This document shows, piece by piece, positions 8,234 through 16,455 of a DNA stretch of 48,925 nucleotides. The position numbers were made by a program, and so were the translations under genes. The stretch is from Deltaproteobacteria bacterium (GTDB lineage Bacteria; Desulfobacterota; Desulfobulbia; Desulfobulbales; Desulfurivibrionaceae): the NCBI GenBank assembly GCA_021847425.1, contig JAJZRF010000017.1:1-48925 (forward strand), given 5' to 3'. How positions within the stretch are numbered: position 1 is the first letter of the stretch; every line of letters begins with the position of its first letter. The notes beneath the pieces were generated by a model, which was not told where the DNA came from, made no database searches, and saw only the letters and a program-made list of their open reading frames with translations.

Positions 8234-8726
8234 AGTGCCGACGGCTGTGGTAATTGATACCAATGTGCTGGCGACTGCCAACGGCAAGTCGGATCACGCC
8301 GGCCCTGATTGCTTGCTGTCCTGCCTCAATGCCTTGGAGGAAGCCAAGAAGCGTCATGTGGTGACGGTTGATAACGGGATGCTGATTCTTGATGAGTACC
8401 GGCGGCATGCCAGCCTTGGCGGCCAGCCCTGCGTTGGTGATGCGTTCCTCAAATGGCTCTGGCAGAACCAAGGGAACTCCCGGCATTGTGAACAGGTGAC
8501 GATTACCCCCACAAAAAGTGATCAGAGGAATTTTCAGGAGTTTCCTGACGATCCGGCACTATCAAAATTTGATCCGTCGGATCGCAAATTTGTTGCCGTA
8601 GCCTTGGCCAGTCACAATCGTCCGCCCATTCTCAACGCCACCGACTCTGATTGGTGGGATTTCCGTCAAGCGTTCGCAGACAATGGTCTAGACATTATTT
8701 TTTTGTGCCCCGACCTATTTCGCTGA
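8226..8726 (+). CDS. PIN-fold nuclease-like protein paired with the ATPase
   Basis: A 166-residue protein with the acidic set of PIN ribonucleases: D11 in VVIDTNVLAT, E57 in LILDEYRRH, D119 in DPSDRKFVAVALA and D140/D142 in NATDSDWWDF. Most VapC toxins are about 130 residues; this one is slightly longer. The GTG start at 8226 lies inside the 3' end of the ATPase gene (8-bp overlap), with GCAGGG just upstream in the same transcript. No antitoxin-like gene accompanies it; the ATPase takes that position. It is likely the RNA-cleaving effector of the two-gene module. GC is low like the ATPase. A DNA- or tRNA-specific target cannot be judged from sequence. Confidence 0.75.
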   Translation: MSEVPTAVVIDTNVLATANGKSDHAGPDCLLSCLNALEEAKKRHVVTVDNGMLILDEYRRHASLGGQPCVGDAFLKWLWQNQGNSRHCEQVTITPTKSDQRNFQEFPDDPALSKFDPSDRKFVAVALASHNRPPILNATDSDWWDFRQAFADNGLDIIFLCPDLFR

Positions 8727-8884
8727 ACAGTATGAGGGCGCGCGTTACCCCTATCCTGAAAGGTCTTTTAGATGCTGCCCGCCAGAGGAACAGTAACAAA
8801 TAGATAATTATGGAAAATCAAGCAATTGCCATTTAGACGCTAATCCGGCCATCATAAGGCTGGCTCATCAATGGAGCATTCCCC

Positions 8885-11611
8885 ATGGCCCTGCATCCTG
8901 ATTTTCCCGACTCCCCCCACGCCATCCTCGATCCAGCCATCCGTTGGTTCCCGGCGGACGAGGCACTGCGGGCATCAAGTTTTGAAAAACTCCTGCCGCC
9001 TCTGGTTCCGGAACTGCGCCGTCAGGTAAAGGCATGGCGGGACAGCGGCTATGCCAAGGCCACGGAAACCAGCCGCAGCCTGCTTGTTTGGTGGTTCAAG
9101 ACCCCGCACCTGCTGCCCACCTCTTATCTCCCCTCGCCCTCTGGGAGAGGGGCCGGGGGTGAGGGCATGGTCGAATTCCAATACTATTTCGCCCAGCGGG
9201 AGGCGCTGGAAACCATCATCTATCTGTATGACGTGGCGGGGGTCAAGGACAAGTACGACTTGATGCGTTTTGACCAGACCGGCGCGGTATCCACCGGCAT
9301 GTTCGACGAGACCTGGCGGCGTTTCGTGGTCAAGATGGCCACCGGCGCGGGCAAGACCAAGGTGATGAGCCTGGTGCTGGCCTGGAGTTTTTTCCACAAG
9401 CTCTATGAGCCGGAATCCGCCCTTGCCCGCAACTTTCTGGTGATCACGCCCAACATCATCGTGCTGGACCGCATCTACAAGGATTTTCAGGAGCTGAGAA
9501 TTTTTTTCGCAGACCCGGTGCTGCCGGATAACGGCGTGGATGGGCGGAACTGGCGGGATGATTTCCAGCTTACCCTGCATGTGCAGGACGAGGTGCGCAT
9601 CACCCGTCCGGTGGGCAATATCTTCCTGACCAATATCCATCGTGTTTACGCGGGCGAAGACATCCCGGCCTCGCCCGATGACGACAACACCATGGATTAT
9701 TTCCTGGGCAAGCGGCCCAGCGGGGCAACCACCGACTCCAAGGTGGATCTGGGCATGATCGTGCGGGACATCGACGAGCTGATGGTCTTGAACGACGAGG
9801 CCCACCATATCCACGACAAAAAGCTGGCCTGGTTCAAGTCCATCGAGGACATCCACCACCGCCTGCTGCAAAAGGGCGCTGCCCTGAGCCTGCAGGTGGA
9901 TGTGACCGCCACGCCCAAGCACAATAATGGCGCGATCTTTGTGCAAACCATAGCCGATTACCCTTTGGTGGAAGCGATCTCCCAAAACGTGGTCAAGCAT
10001 CCGGTGGTTCCCGATCCGGCCAGTCGTGCAAAACTGTTTCCTCGTCAGAGCGCCAAGTACACCGAAAAGCATGCCGACTACATCAACCTGGGCGTGGTGG
10101 AGTGGCGCAAGGCGTATGCCGAGCATGAAAAGCTGGGCAAGAAGGCCATCCTGTTCGTGATGACCGATGACACCAGGAATTGCGACGACGTGGCCGAATA
10201 CCTGAAAGGGAACTATCCTGAATTATCCGCAAAAGACGCGGTGCTGGTGATCCACACCAAGGACAACGGCGAGATTTCCGAGGCCGCCTCCGGGAAAAAG
10301 AAGGAGGAACTGGAACTTTTGCGCCAACAGGCAAACGGGATCGATAGCCTGGAGAGCCCCTACAAGGCCATCGTCTCGGTGCTGATGCTGAAAGAGGGCT
10401 GGGACGTGAAGAACGTCACCACCATTGTCGGCCTGCGCGCCTATGCGGCCAAGAGCAATATCCTGCCCGAACAGACCCTGGGGCGCGGCCTGCGCAAGAT
10501 GTACCCCGGTGGCATCGAGGAGTACGTCAGCGTGGTCGGCACCGACGCCTTTATGGATTTTGTCGAGTCCATCCAGGCCGAGGGCGTGGTGCTGGAGCGC
10601 AAGCCCATGGGCGAGGGCACCGGAGCCAAGACGCCGCTGGTGGTGGAGATAGATACGGACAACGAGAAGAAGGACATCGAGGCCCTGGACATAGAGATTC
10701 CGGTGCTGACCCCGCGCGTGTACCGGGAGTACAAGAATCTGACCGACCTGGACGTGCGCCTGGCGGCTGACGCCAAGGTGGCCTATCAGCAGTTCAGCGA
10801 AGAGGAGCAGCGGGAGATTGTCTTCAAGGACATTACCACCGGCGAGGTGACGCACACCACCATCCTCGACACGGCGGGTATTGCCGATTACCGCAGTGTG
10901 ATCGGCTATTTTGCCCGATCCCTCATGAAAGACTTGCGGCTGGTGAGCGGCTACGATGTGCTGTACGGCAAGCTCAAGGTCTTTGTGCGGGATGAGTTGT
11001 TCGATCGGCAGGTGGCGCTTGATGACCCCAACACCCTGCGTAACCTGTCGGAGCCGGCCGCCACTAAATTGTTGTTTGAAAGCTTCAAGAAGGCCATCAA
11101 TGCGCTCACCGTGCAGGACAAGGGCTGCGCCGAAATACGGGACACGATCAAGCTGCGGCAAACCCGTCCTTTTGTGGCGAAGGATCAGGGCTACCTTGTC
11201 CCGAAGAAAAGCATCTTCAACAAGATTATCGGCGACAGCCATTTCGAGCTGCTTTTCGCCGGGTTTCTCGAAGGCTGCGATGATGTGACGTCCTACGCCA
11301 AAAATTATCTGGCCGTCCATTTCAAGCTGGATTACGTGAATGCGGACGGGGACATCTCCAATTACTACCCGGATTTTTTGGTGAAGCTGTCTGCCAGGGA
11401 GATTTTCATTGTCGAAACCAAGGGGCAGGAAGACCTGGATGTGCCGCTGAAAATGGCCAGACTCCGCCAGTGGTGCGAGGACATCAATCAGGCGCAAGAG
11501 CAGATGAAGTACGGCTTTGTGTACGTGGATCAGGAAAGTTTTGAGAAGTACAGGCCCAACTCATTTCGGAAGCTGGTTGATGGATTTCGGGAATATCAAG
11601 GGAAGGGCTGA
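8885..11611 (+). CDS. Type III restriction enzyme subunit (Res)
   Basis: A 908-residue DEAD/DEAH-type translocase and endonuclease that works with Mod to cut DNA between inversely oriented sites. Walker A is MATGAGKTK (about residue 151), the Walker B box is NDEAHH (about 304), and the superfamily-2 motif VI is EQTLGRGLRKMYPGG. The C-terminal nuclease shows the PD-ExK pattern as PDFLVKLSAREIFIVETKG (about 828-846). The ATG at 8885 follows GGAG with good spacing. About 160 bp separates it from the PIN gene, so it may have its own promoter. At 9128-9166 a palindromic repeat has been inserted in frame (PSPSGRGAGGEG) ahead of the Walker A, between WWFKTPHLL and EFQYYFAQRE. The frame is otherwise intact. 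Confidence 0.95.
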   Translation: MALHPDFPDSPHAILDPAIRWFPADEALRASSFEKLLPPLVPELRRQVKAWRDSGYAKATETSRSLLVWWFKTPHLLPTSYLPSPSGRGAGGEGMVEFQYYFAQREALETIIYLYDVAGVKDKYDLMRFDQTGAVSTGMFDETWRRFVVKMATGAGKTKVMSLVLAWSFFHKLYEPESALARNFLVITPNIIVLDRIYKDFQELRIFFADPVLPDNGVDGRNWRDDFQLTLHVQDEVRITRPVGNIFLTNIHRVYAGEDIPASPDDDNTMDYFLGKRPSGATTDSKVDLGMIVRDIDELMVLNDEAHHIHDKKLAWFKSIEDIHHRLLQKGAALSLQVDVTATPKHNNGAIFVQTIADYPLVEAISQNVVKHPVVPDPASRAKLFPRQSAKYTEKHADYINLGVVEWRKAYAEHEKLGKKAILFVMTDDTRNCDDVAEYLKGNYPELSAKDAVLVIHTKDNGEISEAASGKKKEELELLRQQANGIDSLESPYKAIVSVLMLKEGWDVKNVTTIVGLRAYAAKSNILPEQTLGRGLRKMYPGGIEEYVSVVGTDAFMDFVESIQAEGVVLERKPMGEGTGAKTPLVVEIDTDNEKKDIEALDIEIPVLTPRVYREYKNLTDLDVRLAADAKVAYQQFSEEEQREIVFKDITTGEVTHTTILDTAGIADYRSVIGYFARSLMKDLRLVSGYDVLYGKLKVFVRDELFDRQVALDDPNTLRNLSEPAATKLLFESFKKAINALTVQDKGCAEIRDTIKLRQTRPFVAKDQGYLVPKKSIFNKIIGDSHFELLFAGFLEGCDDVTSYAKNYLAVHFKLDYVNADGDISNYYPDFLVKLSAREIFIVETKGQEDLDVPLKMARLRQWCEDINQAQEQMKYGFVYVDQESFEKYRPNSFRKLVDGFREYQGKG
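9128..9166. repeat. Palindromic repeat inserted in frame within res
   Basis: CCCCTCGCCCTCTGGGAGAG is followed by GGGCCGGGGGTGAGGG, forming a G/C-rich hairpin of the same general design as the pair at 4261-4379. It is translated as SPSGRGAGGEG and leaves the res frame open. Confidence 0.75.
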
Positions 11612-11726
11612 AAATTTTGAGTCCCAAGGACGGGGCTTTGCAACTCTCGGCGGATGTTGTAATAAGATGCGCGAAAGAATCAGGGCGCGGTGCGCCTCAG
11701 AGCAACCAGAGAAGAACGGAATTCCC

Positions 11727-12446
11727 ATGCAGCGAAGCAGATCCCGGATGATCGGTGAAATTTTTTTCTTTGTCCTCCTTGTTTCCGGCTGTGCCCGCCA
11801 TGCGCCCGTGGCCGATCTCCCCGCAGGCCGCACAGCGCTGCGGGAGACAGGAATCTTGGCTCCAGATGCCGCTGCAAAGCAGAGCAAAATTTCCGTTGCC
11901 CCCGAGAGTGAGCCGTCCCCGGATCAGGCCTCGTCTCCGGAGGATTTCACCGCCGCCCTCGCCGCCGGGCAGGGGCGCACCACGGCGGAGTGCTTTCAGT
12001 TGCGGCCCGGGGCTGTGCGTCTCAAGGGAGCAAAAAAAGGAAGGGGGCGGCGCTGCGAACCGCAGAGCCTTCCCTTTGCCCGTTGCCGGAGCGGCATTGA
12101 CAGCTGCCGCCTTGGTCATGAAAACGGCCCCCTGTCCTGGTTTTCCTGTGAAAAACAGCGCGGCAACACCTCGCTTGTGCCACGGCCCGGCAGTATCCTC
12201 ATCCTTGCCGCCAACGGTCGCAGAAAGATGCCCACCGGGCATGTCGCCTATGTTGAGGATGTCGTCGCCCAAAGCGCCACGTCCTACCTGCTGACTTTTA
12301 CGCACACCAACTATGATCGGAGATGCAGCCTGGAGTCAAACATCGAGGCAACCTACGACAGCGTTGCCCGGACGCTCGATATCCAGAGCGGCGCCTGGCA
12401 AGCCTGGGGAAAAGGGCTTCCGGTGGCAGGGTTTATCCTCGACTGA
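11727..12446 (+). CDS. Lipoprotein with CHAP-like domain
   Basis: A 239-residue predicted outer-membrane or periplasmic lipoprotein. The N-terminus (MQRSRSRMIGEIFFFVLLVSGC) is a lipoprotein signal peptide with lipobox VSGC. A Ser/Pro-rich linker follows, then a segment resembling CHAP/NlpC-type amidases: RPGSILILAANGR, GHVAYVEDVV and a later His/Asn pair (FTHTNYD). The expected catalytic Cys is not obvious; Cys residues precede the GSILIL strand. A role in peptidoglycan cleavage or binding is plausible. I chose the ATG at 11727 because it directly precedes the signal peptide; the open frame runs further upstream over the end of res. It is unrelated to the R-M genes before it. Confidence 0.7.
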   Translation: MQRSRSRMIGEIFFFVLLVSGCARHAPVADLPAGRTALRETGILAPDAAAKQSKISVAPESEPSPDQASSPEDFTAALAAGQGRTTAECFQLRPGAVRLKGAKKGRGRRCEPQSLPFARCRSGIDSCRLGHENGPLSWFSCEKQRGNTSLVPRPGSILILAANGRRKMPTGHVAYVEDVVAQSATSYLLTFTHTNYDRRCSLESNIEATYDSVARTLDIQSGAWQAWGKGLPVAGFILD

Positions 12447-12504
12447 CAGTCCGGCTGGGCGGGATTGTCGTATTCTATTCATCTATAACAAGAGAGAGGG
12501 GCAT

Positions 12505-12957
12505 ATGGGAGTGGTCGAAGCGGTCTGCGTCAGTGAAAAAAAAGGCATGGTCAAAAAAGAAGTGTCTGAAATTATCCTGAAGGAAAATTGGGGGATCACC
12601 GGAGATGCCCATGCCGGGGACTGGCACCGGCAGGTCTCCCTGCTTGCCGCCGAGAGCATCGAGGAAGTGAAAAAGAAGATGCCTGGCCTCAGGCACGGGG
12701 TGTTTGCCGAGAATATCGTCTGCCGGGGGTTGAGGCTGACAGCGCTCTCCATTGGGGACCGGCTGATCATTGACGGTCAGGTGGTGCTCGAAGTCACGCA
12801 GATCGGCAAGGAATGTCACAACGCCGGTTGCGCCATCAAGAAGGCCACCGGCGATTGCATCATGCCCAAGGAAGGCATTTTCACCAAAGTCATCCACGGC
12901 GGTGTCGTCAAGGCGGGCCTTGCCATCGCCATGGAACCTGTTGCCGTTGCGTCATAA
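12505..12957 (+). CDS. MOSC domain protein
   Basis: A 150-residue stand-alone MOSC domain, the C-terminal module of molybdenum cofactor sulfurases, thought to carry sulfur or bind the pterin cofactor. Family features are the ITGDAHAGDWHRQVSLL segment, GVFAENIV, and the conserved Cys region IGKECHNAGC. The ATG at 12505 follows an AGAGAGAGGGG ribosome-binding stretch; the longer open frame upstream lacks similarity. Anaerobes often encode such a single-domain form near molybdenum cofactor genes, but none is adjacent here. It is probably monocistronic, with a decayed gene on the opposite strand downstream. Confidence 0.9.
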   Translation: MGVVEAVCVSEKKGMVKKEVSEIILKENWGITGDAHAGDWHRQVSLLAAESIEEVKKKMPGLRHGVFAENIVCRGLRLTALSIGDRLIIDGQVVLEVTQIGKECHNAGCAIKKATGDCIMPKEGIFTKVIHGGVVKAGLAIAMEPVAVAS

Positions 12958-13007
12958 GAAAGTTGCCCGGCAAGCTCCGGCCCTTGGAGGCTGCGATCAT
13001 TGTAGGC

Positions 13008-13337
13008 TCAGGGCCTGCAGGAAACATTGCAGGCCCCGGCCAAGGTTTCCTTGGCATAGGGGAAGTATTTTTTTGGGAAGCGCAGCGCCACGTTGACCAG
13101 CCCGGCGCAGTACTCGGTGTCGCCGCCGGCCAGATCGTTCCAGACAATGACCATGGCGATGCAGCGGGCCAACCCGATGAGGATGAGGCCTTGAAAAATT
13201 GGGCTGTTGTCCGCATATCTCTCCCGGTTCTCCTGGTTGCCTTCAGTCAGGGGTGTCTTGTTCTGGAAAATTTCTGCCTTGTGATCGGTTGCATCCGCAT
13301 AGGCGGATGAAAACAAGCCTGGTATCGCCAACGCCAT
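13008..13337 (-). pseudogene. Remnant of an ACR3-type arsenite efflux pump
   Basis: The frame reads …[28 protein letters not shown], which is the highly conserved mid-protein helix region of ACR3 arsenite permeases. It then jumps directly to [14 protein letters not shown], the ACR3 C-terminus. The intact protein has well over a hundred residues between these, and about 100 N-terminal residues are also missing. The upstream ~45 codons resemble nothing I recognise. This is therefore an internally deleted remnant; no other ars gene is present. The rest of the 12958-13437 gap contains no other recognisable gene. Confidence 0.7.
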
Positions 13338-13437
13338 GAAATATGGCGTCCCGTTTCCCGCATATACTTTTAGCCGTTTCCGGAATACAATGTCCTGGCG
13401 AAGTTGTTCAGGATGAACCCCCTCTTATTGAGCCACG

Positions 13438-14448
13438 ATGAACCGCATTGTCACGCCCGATCCGCACTCCGCCTTTCACCGCCTGACCCCGGACATGGTC
13501 CTCGGTCTGGTGGAAAAGGCGCTGGATATTCGTTGCACCAATCTTTGCCGTCCCCTGGCCAGCTATATCAACCGGGTCTACGAGCTGGAAGGCGAGGACG
13601 GCGCCGGCCTGGTGGTGAAGTTCTACCGGCCGGGCCGCTGGAGTTATGGTGCGCTTCAGGACGAGCATGAGTTTCTGCTTGAGCTTGCCGGCCGGGAGAT
13701 CCCGGTCGTCGCGCCTCTTGCCCTGCAGGGGAACAGCAGTCTGGGCGTGCACGAGGGGATGTATTTTGCCGTGTTTCCCAAATGCGGCGGCCGCAGCTCG
13801 GATGAATACACCGATGAGCAGTGGCTGGAAATCGGCCGTCTGCTTGGCCGCACCCATGCCGTGGGCGCCGGCCGGATTCCGGAGGGGCGGATCACCATGA
13901 CCCCGGACAAGTCAACCCGGCAACAGGCGGACTATCTCCTGGCCGGCAAGTTCCTGCCCGCGGATCTTGCCCCGCAATTCGCTGAGCTGGCGAAAACCCT
14001 GATCGCCGAGATCAGCCCGCTGTTTGCGAACACCGGGATGATCCGGATCCATGGCGACTGCCATTTTTCCAATCTCATCTACCGACCCGGCGAATCCTTT
14101 TATCTCATCGATTTCGACGACATGGCCCTGGGTCCGCCGGTGCAGGATTTCTGGATGCTCCTGCCGGGCTACCGGGAAGAGGCCTTTGCCGAGATCGACC
14201 TCTTTCTTGAAGGCTATGAGACCTTCCGGGATTTCGACCGGCGGAGTCTGCGTCTGATCGAACCGCTCCGGGCCATGCGCTATATCCATTACACGGCCTG
14301 GTGCGCGTATCAGGTGGCAGAGGAGGGGCTAAGCCGGGTGATGCCCGATTTCGGCACCCGCGAATACTGGCAGCGGGAGCTGCGCGATCTTGATGAGCAG
14401 CTACAGAGGATCAGAACAGCACCTGAGCCCCACGGGAACTGGCGTTGA
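13438..14448 (+). CDS. srkA: Stress response serine/threonine kinase (SrkA/RdoA-like)
   Basis: A 336-residue aminoglycoside-phosphotransferase-fold kinase of the YihE/SrkA family, cytoplasmic, linked in Escherichia coli to survival under envelope and oxidative stress. Features are the N-terminal FHRLTPDMVL, a nucleotide-binding lobe with VVKFYRPGRW and EHEFLLEL, the catalytic IRIHGDCHFSNLIY and the metal-binding LIDFDDMALGPPVQDFW. Length and motif order match the family. cooA begins 85 bp downstream on the same strand; the two may share a transcript, although a link between them is not established. Confidence 0.92.
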   Translation: MNRIVTPDPHSAFHRLTPDMVLGLVEKALDIRCTNLCRPLASYINRVYELEGEDGAGLVVKFYRPGRWSYGALQDEHEFLLELAGREIPVVAPLALQGNSSLGVHEGMYFAVFPKCGGRSSDEYTDEQWLEIGRLLGRTHAVGAGRIPEGRITMTPDKSTRQQADYLLAGKFLPADLAPQFAELAKTLIAEISPLFANTGMIRIHGDCHFSNLIYRPGESFYLIDFDDMALGPPVQDFWMLLPGYREEAFAEIDLFLEGYETFRDFDRRSLRLIEPLRAMRYIHYTAWCAYQVAEEGLSRVMPDFGTREYWQRELRDLDEQLQRIRTAPEPHGNWR

Positions 14449-14533
14449 GGCTTGGGCGGGTTCGGCGAGATACTCAGTAATCGAGGGCAACCAACGCCAT
14501 AGGAAGACTACGGCTATCCCCATGGAGCCAACC

Positions 14534-15190
14534 ATGAAAACGGATCTTTTCTCCATAGACCTGATCAAGGAGCTGCAAAAACCGGAATACGGGGCGGTGC
14601 GGGAGGAATTCAGCGAGCTGTCCTTTCCCCGCAACGTTTTGATCTTTCAGCCCGACGGCTGTGCCGACCTAGTGTTCGTAGTCAAACAGGGAAAGGTGCG
14701 GGTCTATCTCGCCTTTGAGGATAAGGAATTCTCCCTGGCCATCCTGAAAAAAGGCGATATCTACAGTACCCACACCAGGGCCTTTGTCGCCACGCTTGAC
14801 GATACCGTGCTCTTGGCCATGCCCACCGCCAGATTCCATCGTTTCATGATCTCGTATCCGGTTTTTTCCCGGACCGTGATGGGTGTTTTTGGCGAGATCC
14901 TCAAGCAATCCTTTTCCATTATCGACAGTCTGGTTTTCAAGGACGTTACCCAGCGGCTGGTCGAGTTTTTGCTGTATGAGGCGAGAAGCCATGGCCGTCC
15001 GGAGGGAGGCGGCATCTGGCTGGAGGTCGATTTGACCATGGAGCAGCTCGCCGCCGTGGTCGGGGCTTCCAGGCAGACCGTATCGACCATTATCAACGAG
15101 ATGGTCAAGGCCGGGGTGATCGTCAAACGGGGAAGGGGGGAGTTCTTCCTGCCAAAACTGGAACTGTTGCAAGATTTCCACCAAGGGTGA
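14534..15190 (+). CDS. cooA: CooA-like CO-sensing CRP/FNR-family regulator
   Basis: A 218-residue CRP-family activator. The effector domain carries RVYLAFEDKEFSLAILKKGD and IYSTHTRAF: His80 aligns with His77, the haem ligand of Rhodospirillum rubrum CooA, while the redox-switch Cys75 position is Ser here, as in several other CooA proteins. There is no N-terminal Pro2, so the second ligand may be the N-terminal amine. The DNA-binding helix GASRQTVSTIINEMVKAG closely resembles CooA's SSRQTTSTALN. The ATG at 14534 has GGAG 8 bp upstream. The gene lies 1.7 kb before cooS, whose promoter has a matching TGTCG-N6-TGACA site. A generic CRP/FNR role is the alternative. Confidence 0.82.
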   Translation: MKTDLFSIDLIKELQKPEYGAVREEFSELSFPRNVLIFQPDGCADLVFVVKQGKVRVYLAFEDKEFSLAILKKGDIYSTHTRAFVATLDDTVLLAMPTARFHRFMISYPVFSRTVMGVFGEILKQSFSIIDSLVFKDVTQRLVEFLLYEARSHGRPEGGGIWLEVDLTMEQLAAVVGASRQTVSTIINEMVKAGVIVKRGRGEFFLPKLELLQDFHQG

Positions 15191-15221
15191 GAGCGCTTTC
15201 CGTGCCCCCAGCCCAGGGCAA

Positions 15222-15259
15222 AAAAATCCCGGCAGCTTGCCCGCTGCCGGGATTTTTTT
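15222..15259. terminator. Bidirectional rho-independent terminator
   Basis: A perfect hairpin with an 11-bp core stem (ATCCCGGCAGC / GCTGCCGGGAT, loop TTGCCC) is flanked by an A run on the left and a T run on the right. It sits between the convergent cooA and tusA-like genes and can serve both. Confidence 0.9.
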
Positions 15260-15292
15260 TGGTGTGCGTGTAACTCAAACAGAGGGGGCCGG

Positions 15293-15535
15293 CTACCCCT
15301 TCTTGATATAAAAACAGAAAACCCCGGCTTCTTCCTTGTCGCCCAAAAACTCATGGCCGGAGCGCGCACACCAGTTGGGCAGGTCATTTTTGGAGCCGGG
15401 ATCGGTGCCCAGAACCTCCAGGATCTGGCCGGAAGCGATGGATTCAACGGCCTTTTTGGTTTTCAGCAGCGGCATCGGGCAGCTCATCCCTTTGACATCA
15501 ATGGTCCGGTCCGGTTTAACGATTGCGAGATCCAT
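15293..15535 (-). CDS. TusA-family sulfur carrier protein
   Basis: An 80-residue protein with the SirA/TusA signature GMSCPMPLLKTKKAVESIASGQ, in which the Cys is the persulfide-carrying residue. The rest (VLGTDPGSKNDLPNWCARSGHEFL) matches the family. TusA-like proteins relay sulfane sulfur for tRNA thiolation, cofactor assembly or, in sulfur-metabolising bacteria, dissimilatory sulfur pathways. The start has a strong GAGGAGG site. It follows the dodecahaem cytochrome gene on the same strand, separated by about 100 bp that contain two hairpins, so the two may be co-transcribed with RNA processing in between. Confidence 0.93.
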   Translation of the reverse strand: MDLAIVKPDRTIDVKGMSCPMPLLKTKKAVESIASGQILEVLGTDPGSKNDLPNWCARSGHEFLGDKEEAGVFCFYIKKG

Positions 15536-15562
15536 ACATTCCTCCTCTGGTGGTTGTATACA

Positions 15563-15633
15563 GCTTCCCTGTCGGCAATCATGCCGACAGGGAAGCTTGC
15601 ATCGTCAATCATGCCGCCGCGCGGCAACATGAT
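15563..15633. other. Two adjacent hairpins between cytochrome and tusA-like genes
   Basis: The first (15563-15596) is a perfect 14-bp stem GCTTCCCTGTCGGC with loop AATCAT. The second (15608-15633) pairs ATCATGCCGC with GCGGC…ATGAT. Neither is followed by a T run on the minus strand. They could protect the 3' end of the cytochrome mRNA or tune tusA-like expression. Confidence 0.6.
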
Positions 15634-15636
15634 GCA

Positions 15637-16455
15637 CTATTTGTTCAGATCATGCGCTACCCCATGGCATTGGCCGCAGCGCGGGAAACTCTGGTGCATG
15701 GCGGCGGGGTGCGGCGTGGCGCCATGGCAGTCCTGACACTTCGGAATCATCTTGTGTTTGTCCTTGTGACAGTAAACGCATTCCAGCTTGCTGTGCTTGG
15801 CCTTGCTCTTTTTAAGCTTGTCGTAGGCCGCTGCATGGCACCCGGCGCAATTGCTGGAAGGAGTCTCCTTCGGGTAGGTGACCTCCTTGGGCATGTGGGC
15901 TTTGTGACAGGTCAGGCAATCCTTCTGCACCTGTCCGGCGGTATGGGGCGAATGACAGTCGGTACAGTTGGGAATAAGGCCGTGCCGTTCGCGGTGGCAG
16001 GTGGAGCAGGCAACAGCGGTATGCTTGCTGACATTCTGCTGGAGCTGGGCCATCTGTTTGGTGTGGCAGGTCAGGCAGGGGTCCGTGATTCCGTCGGGAA
16101 TCGTCACCACCAGCGGAGTGTGCGGGTTGTTGTGGCAGCCGAGGCACCCCTGCAATTTGAAATGGGGGGTGTCGGTATGGCAGTTGCTGCAACTCGGAAT
16201 GATATCCTTGCCCTGGACCTTGGGCGGATGGCCGACATGGCAGTCCACACAGCTCACTTGCGTCTTGTGGGCGCCGCCGTTGCTGTCAATATCCTGGGGC
16301 TCCTTTTCATGGCATTTCACGCAATCACTGGGCAGGAGTTCAGCCGCTTTCGGAGCGGCCTTGGGGCCGGCCTGCGCCCATGCCGCAGTGGTGAGGAGCA
16401 GAACGCCGGTAATTATTCCCATCAATCCTTTTCTACCGCTTTTTCTTCGCATCAT
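15637..16455 (-). CDS. Twelve-haem periplasmic c-type cytochrome
   Basis: A 272-residue protein with a Sec signal peptide (GLMGIITGVLLLTTAAWAQA) and twelve CXXCH haem-binding motifs: CVKCH, CVDCH, CSNCH, CLGCH, CLTCH, CSTCH, CTDCH, CLTCH, CAGCH, CVYCH, CQDCH and CGQCH. Additional His residues scattered between them can serve as distal ligands, as in cytochrome c3-like modules. About one haem per 20 residues makes it an electron-storage or wire protein in the periplasm. It is divergent from cooS across a 405-bp gap and upstream of tusA-like. Whether it exchanges electrons with CO oxidation, hydrogenases or sulfur metabolism is not shown by the sequence. Confidence 0.92.
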   Translation of the reverse strand: MMRRKSGRKGLMGIITGVLLLTTAAWAQAGPKAAPKAAELLPSDCVKCHEKEPQDIDSNGGAHKTQVSCVDCHVGHPPKVQGKDIIPSCSNCHTDTPHFKLQGCLGCHNNPHTPLVVTIPDGITDPCLTCHTKQMAQLQQNVSKHTAVACSTCHRERHGLIPNCTDCHSPHTAGQVQKDCLTCHKAHMPKEVTYPKETPSSNCAGCHAAAYDKLKKSKAKHSKLECVYCHKDKHKMIPKCQDCHGATPHPAAMHQSFPRCGQCHGVAHDLNK

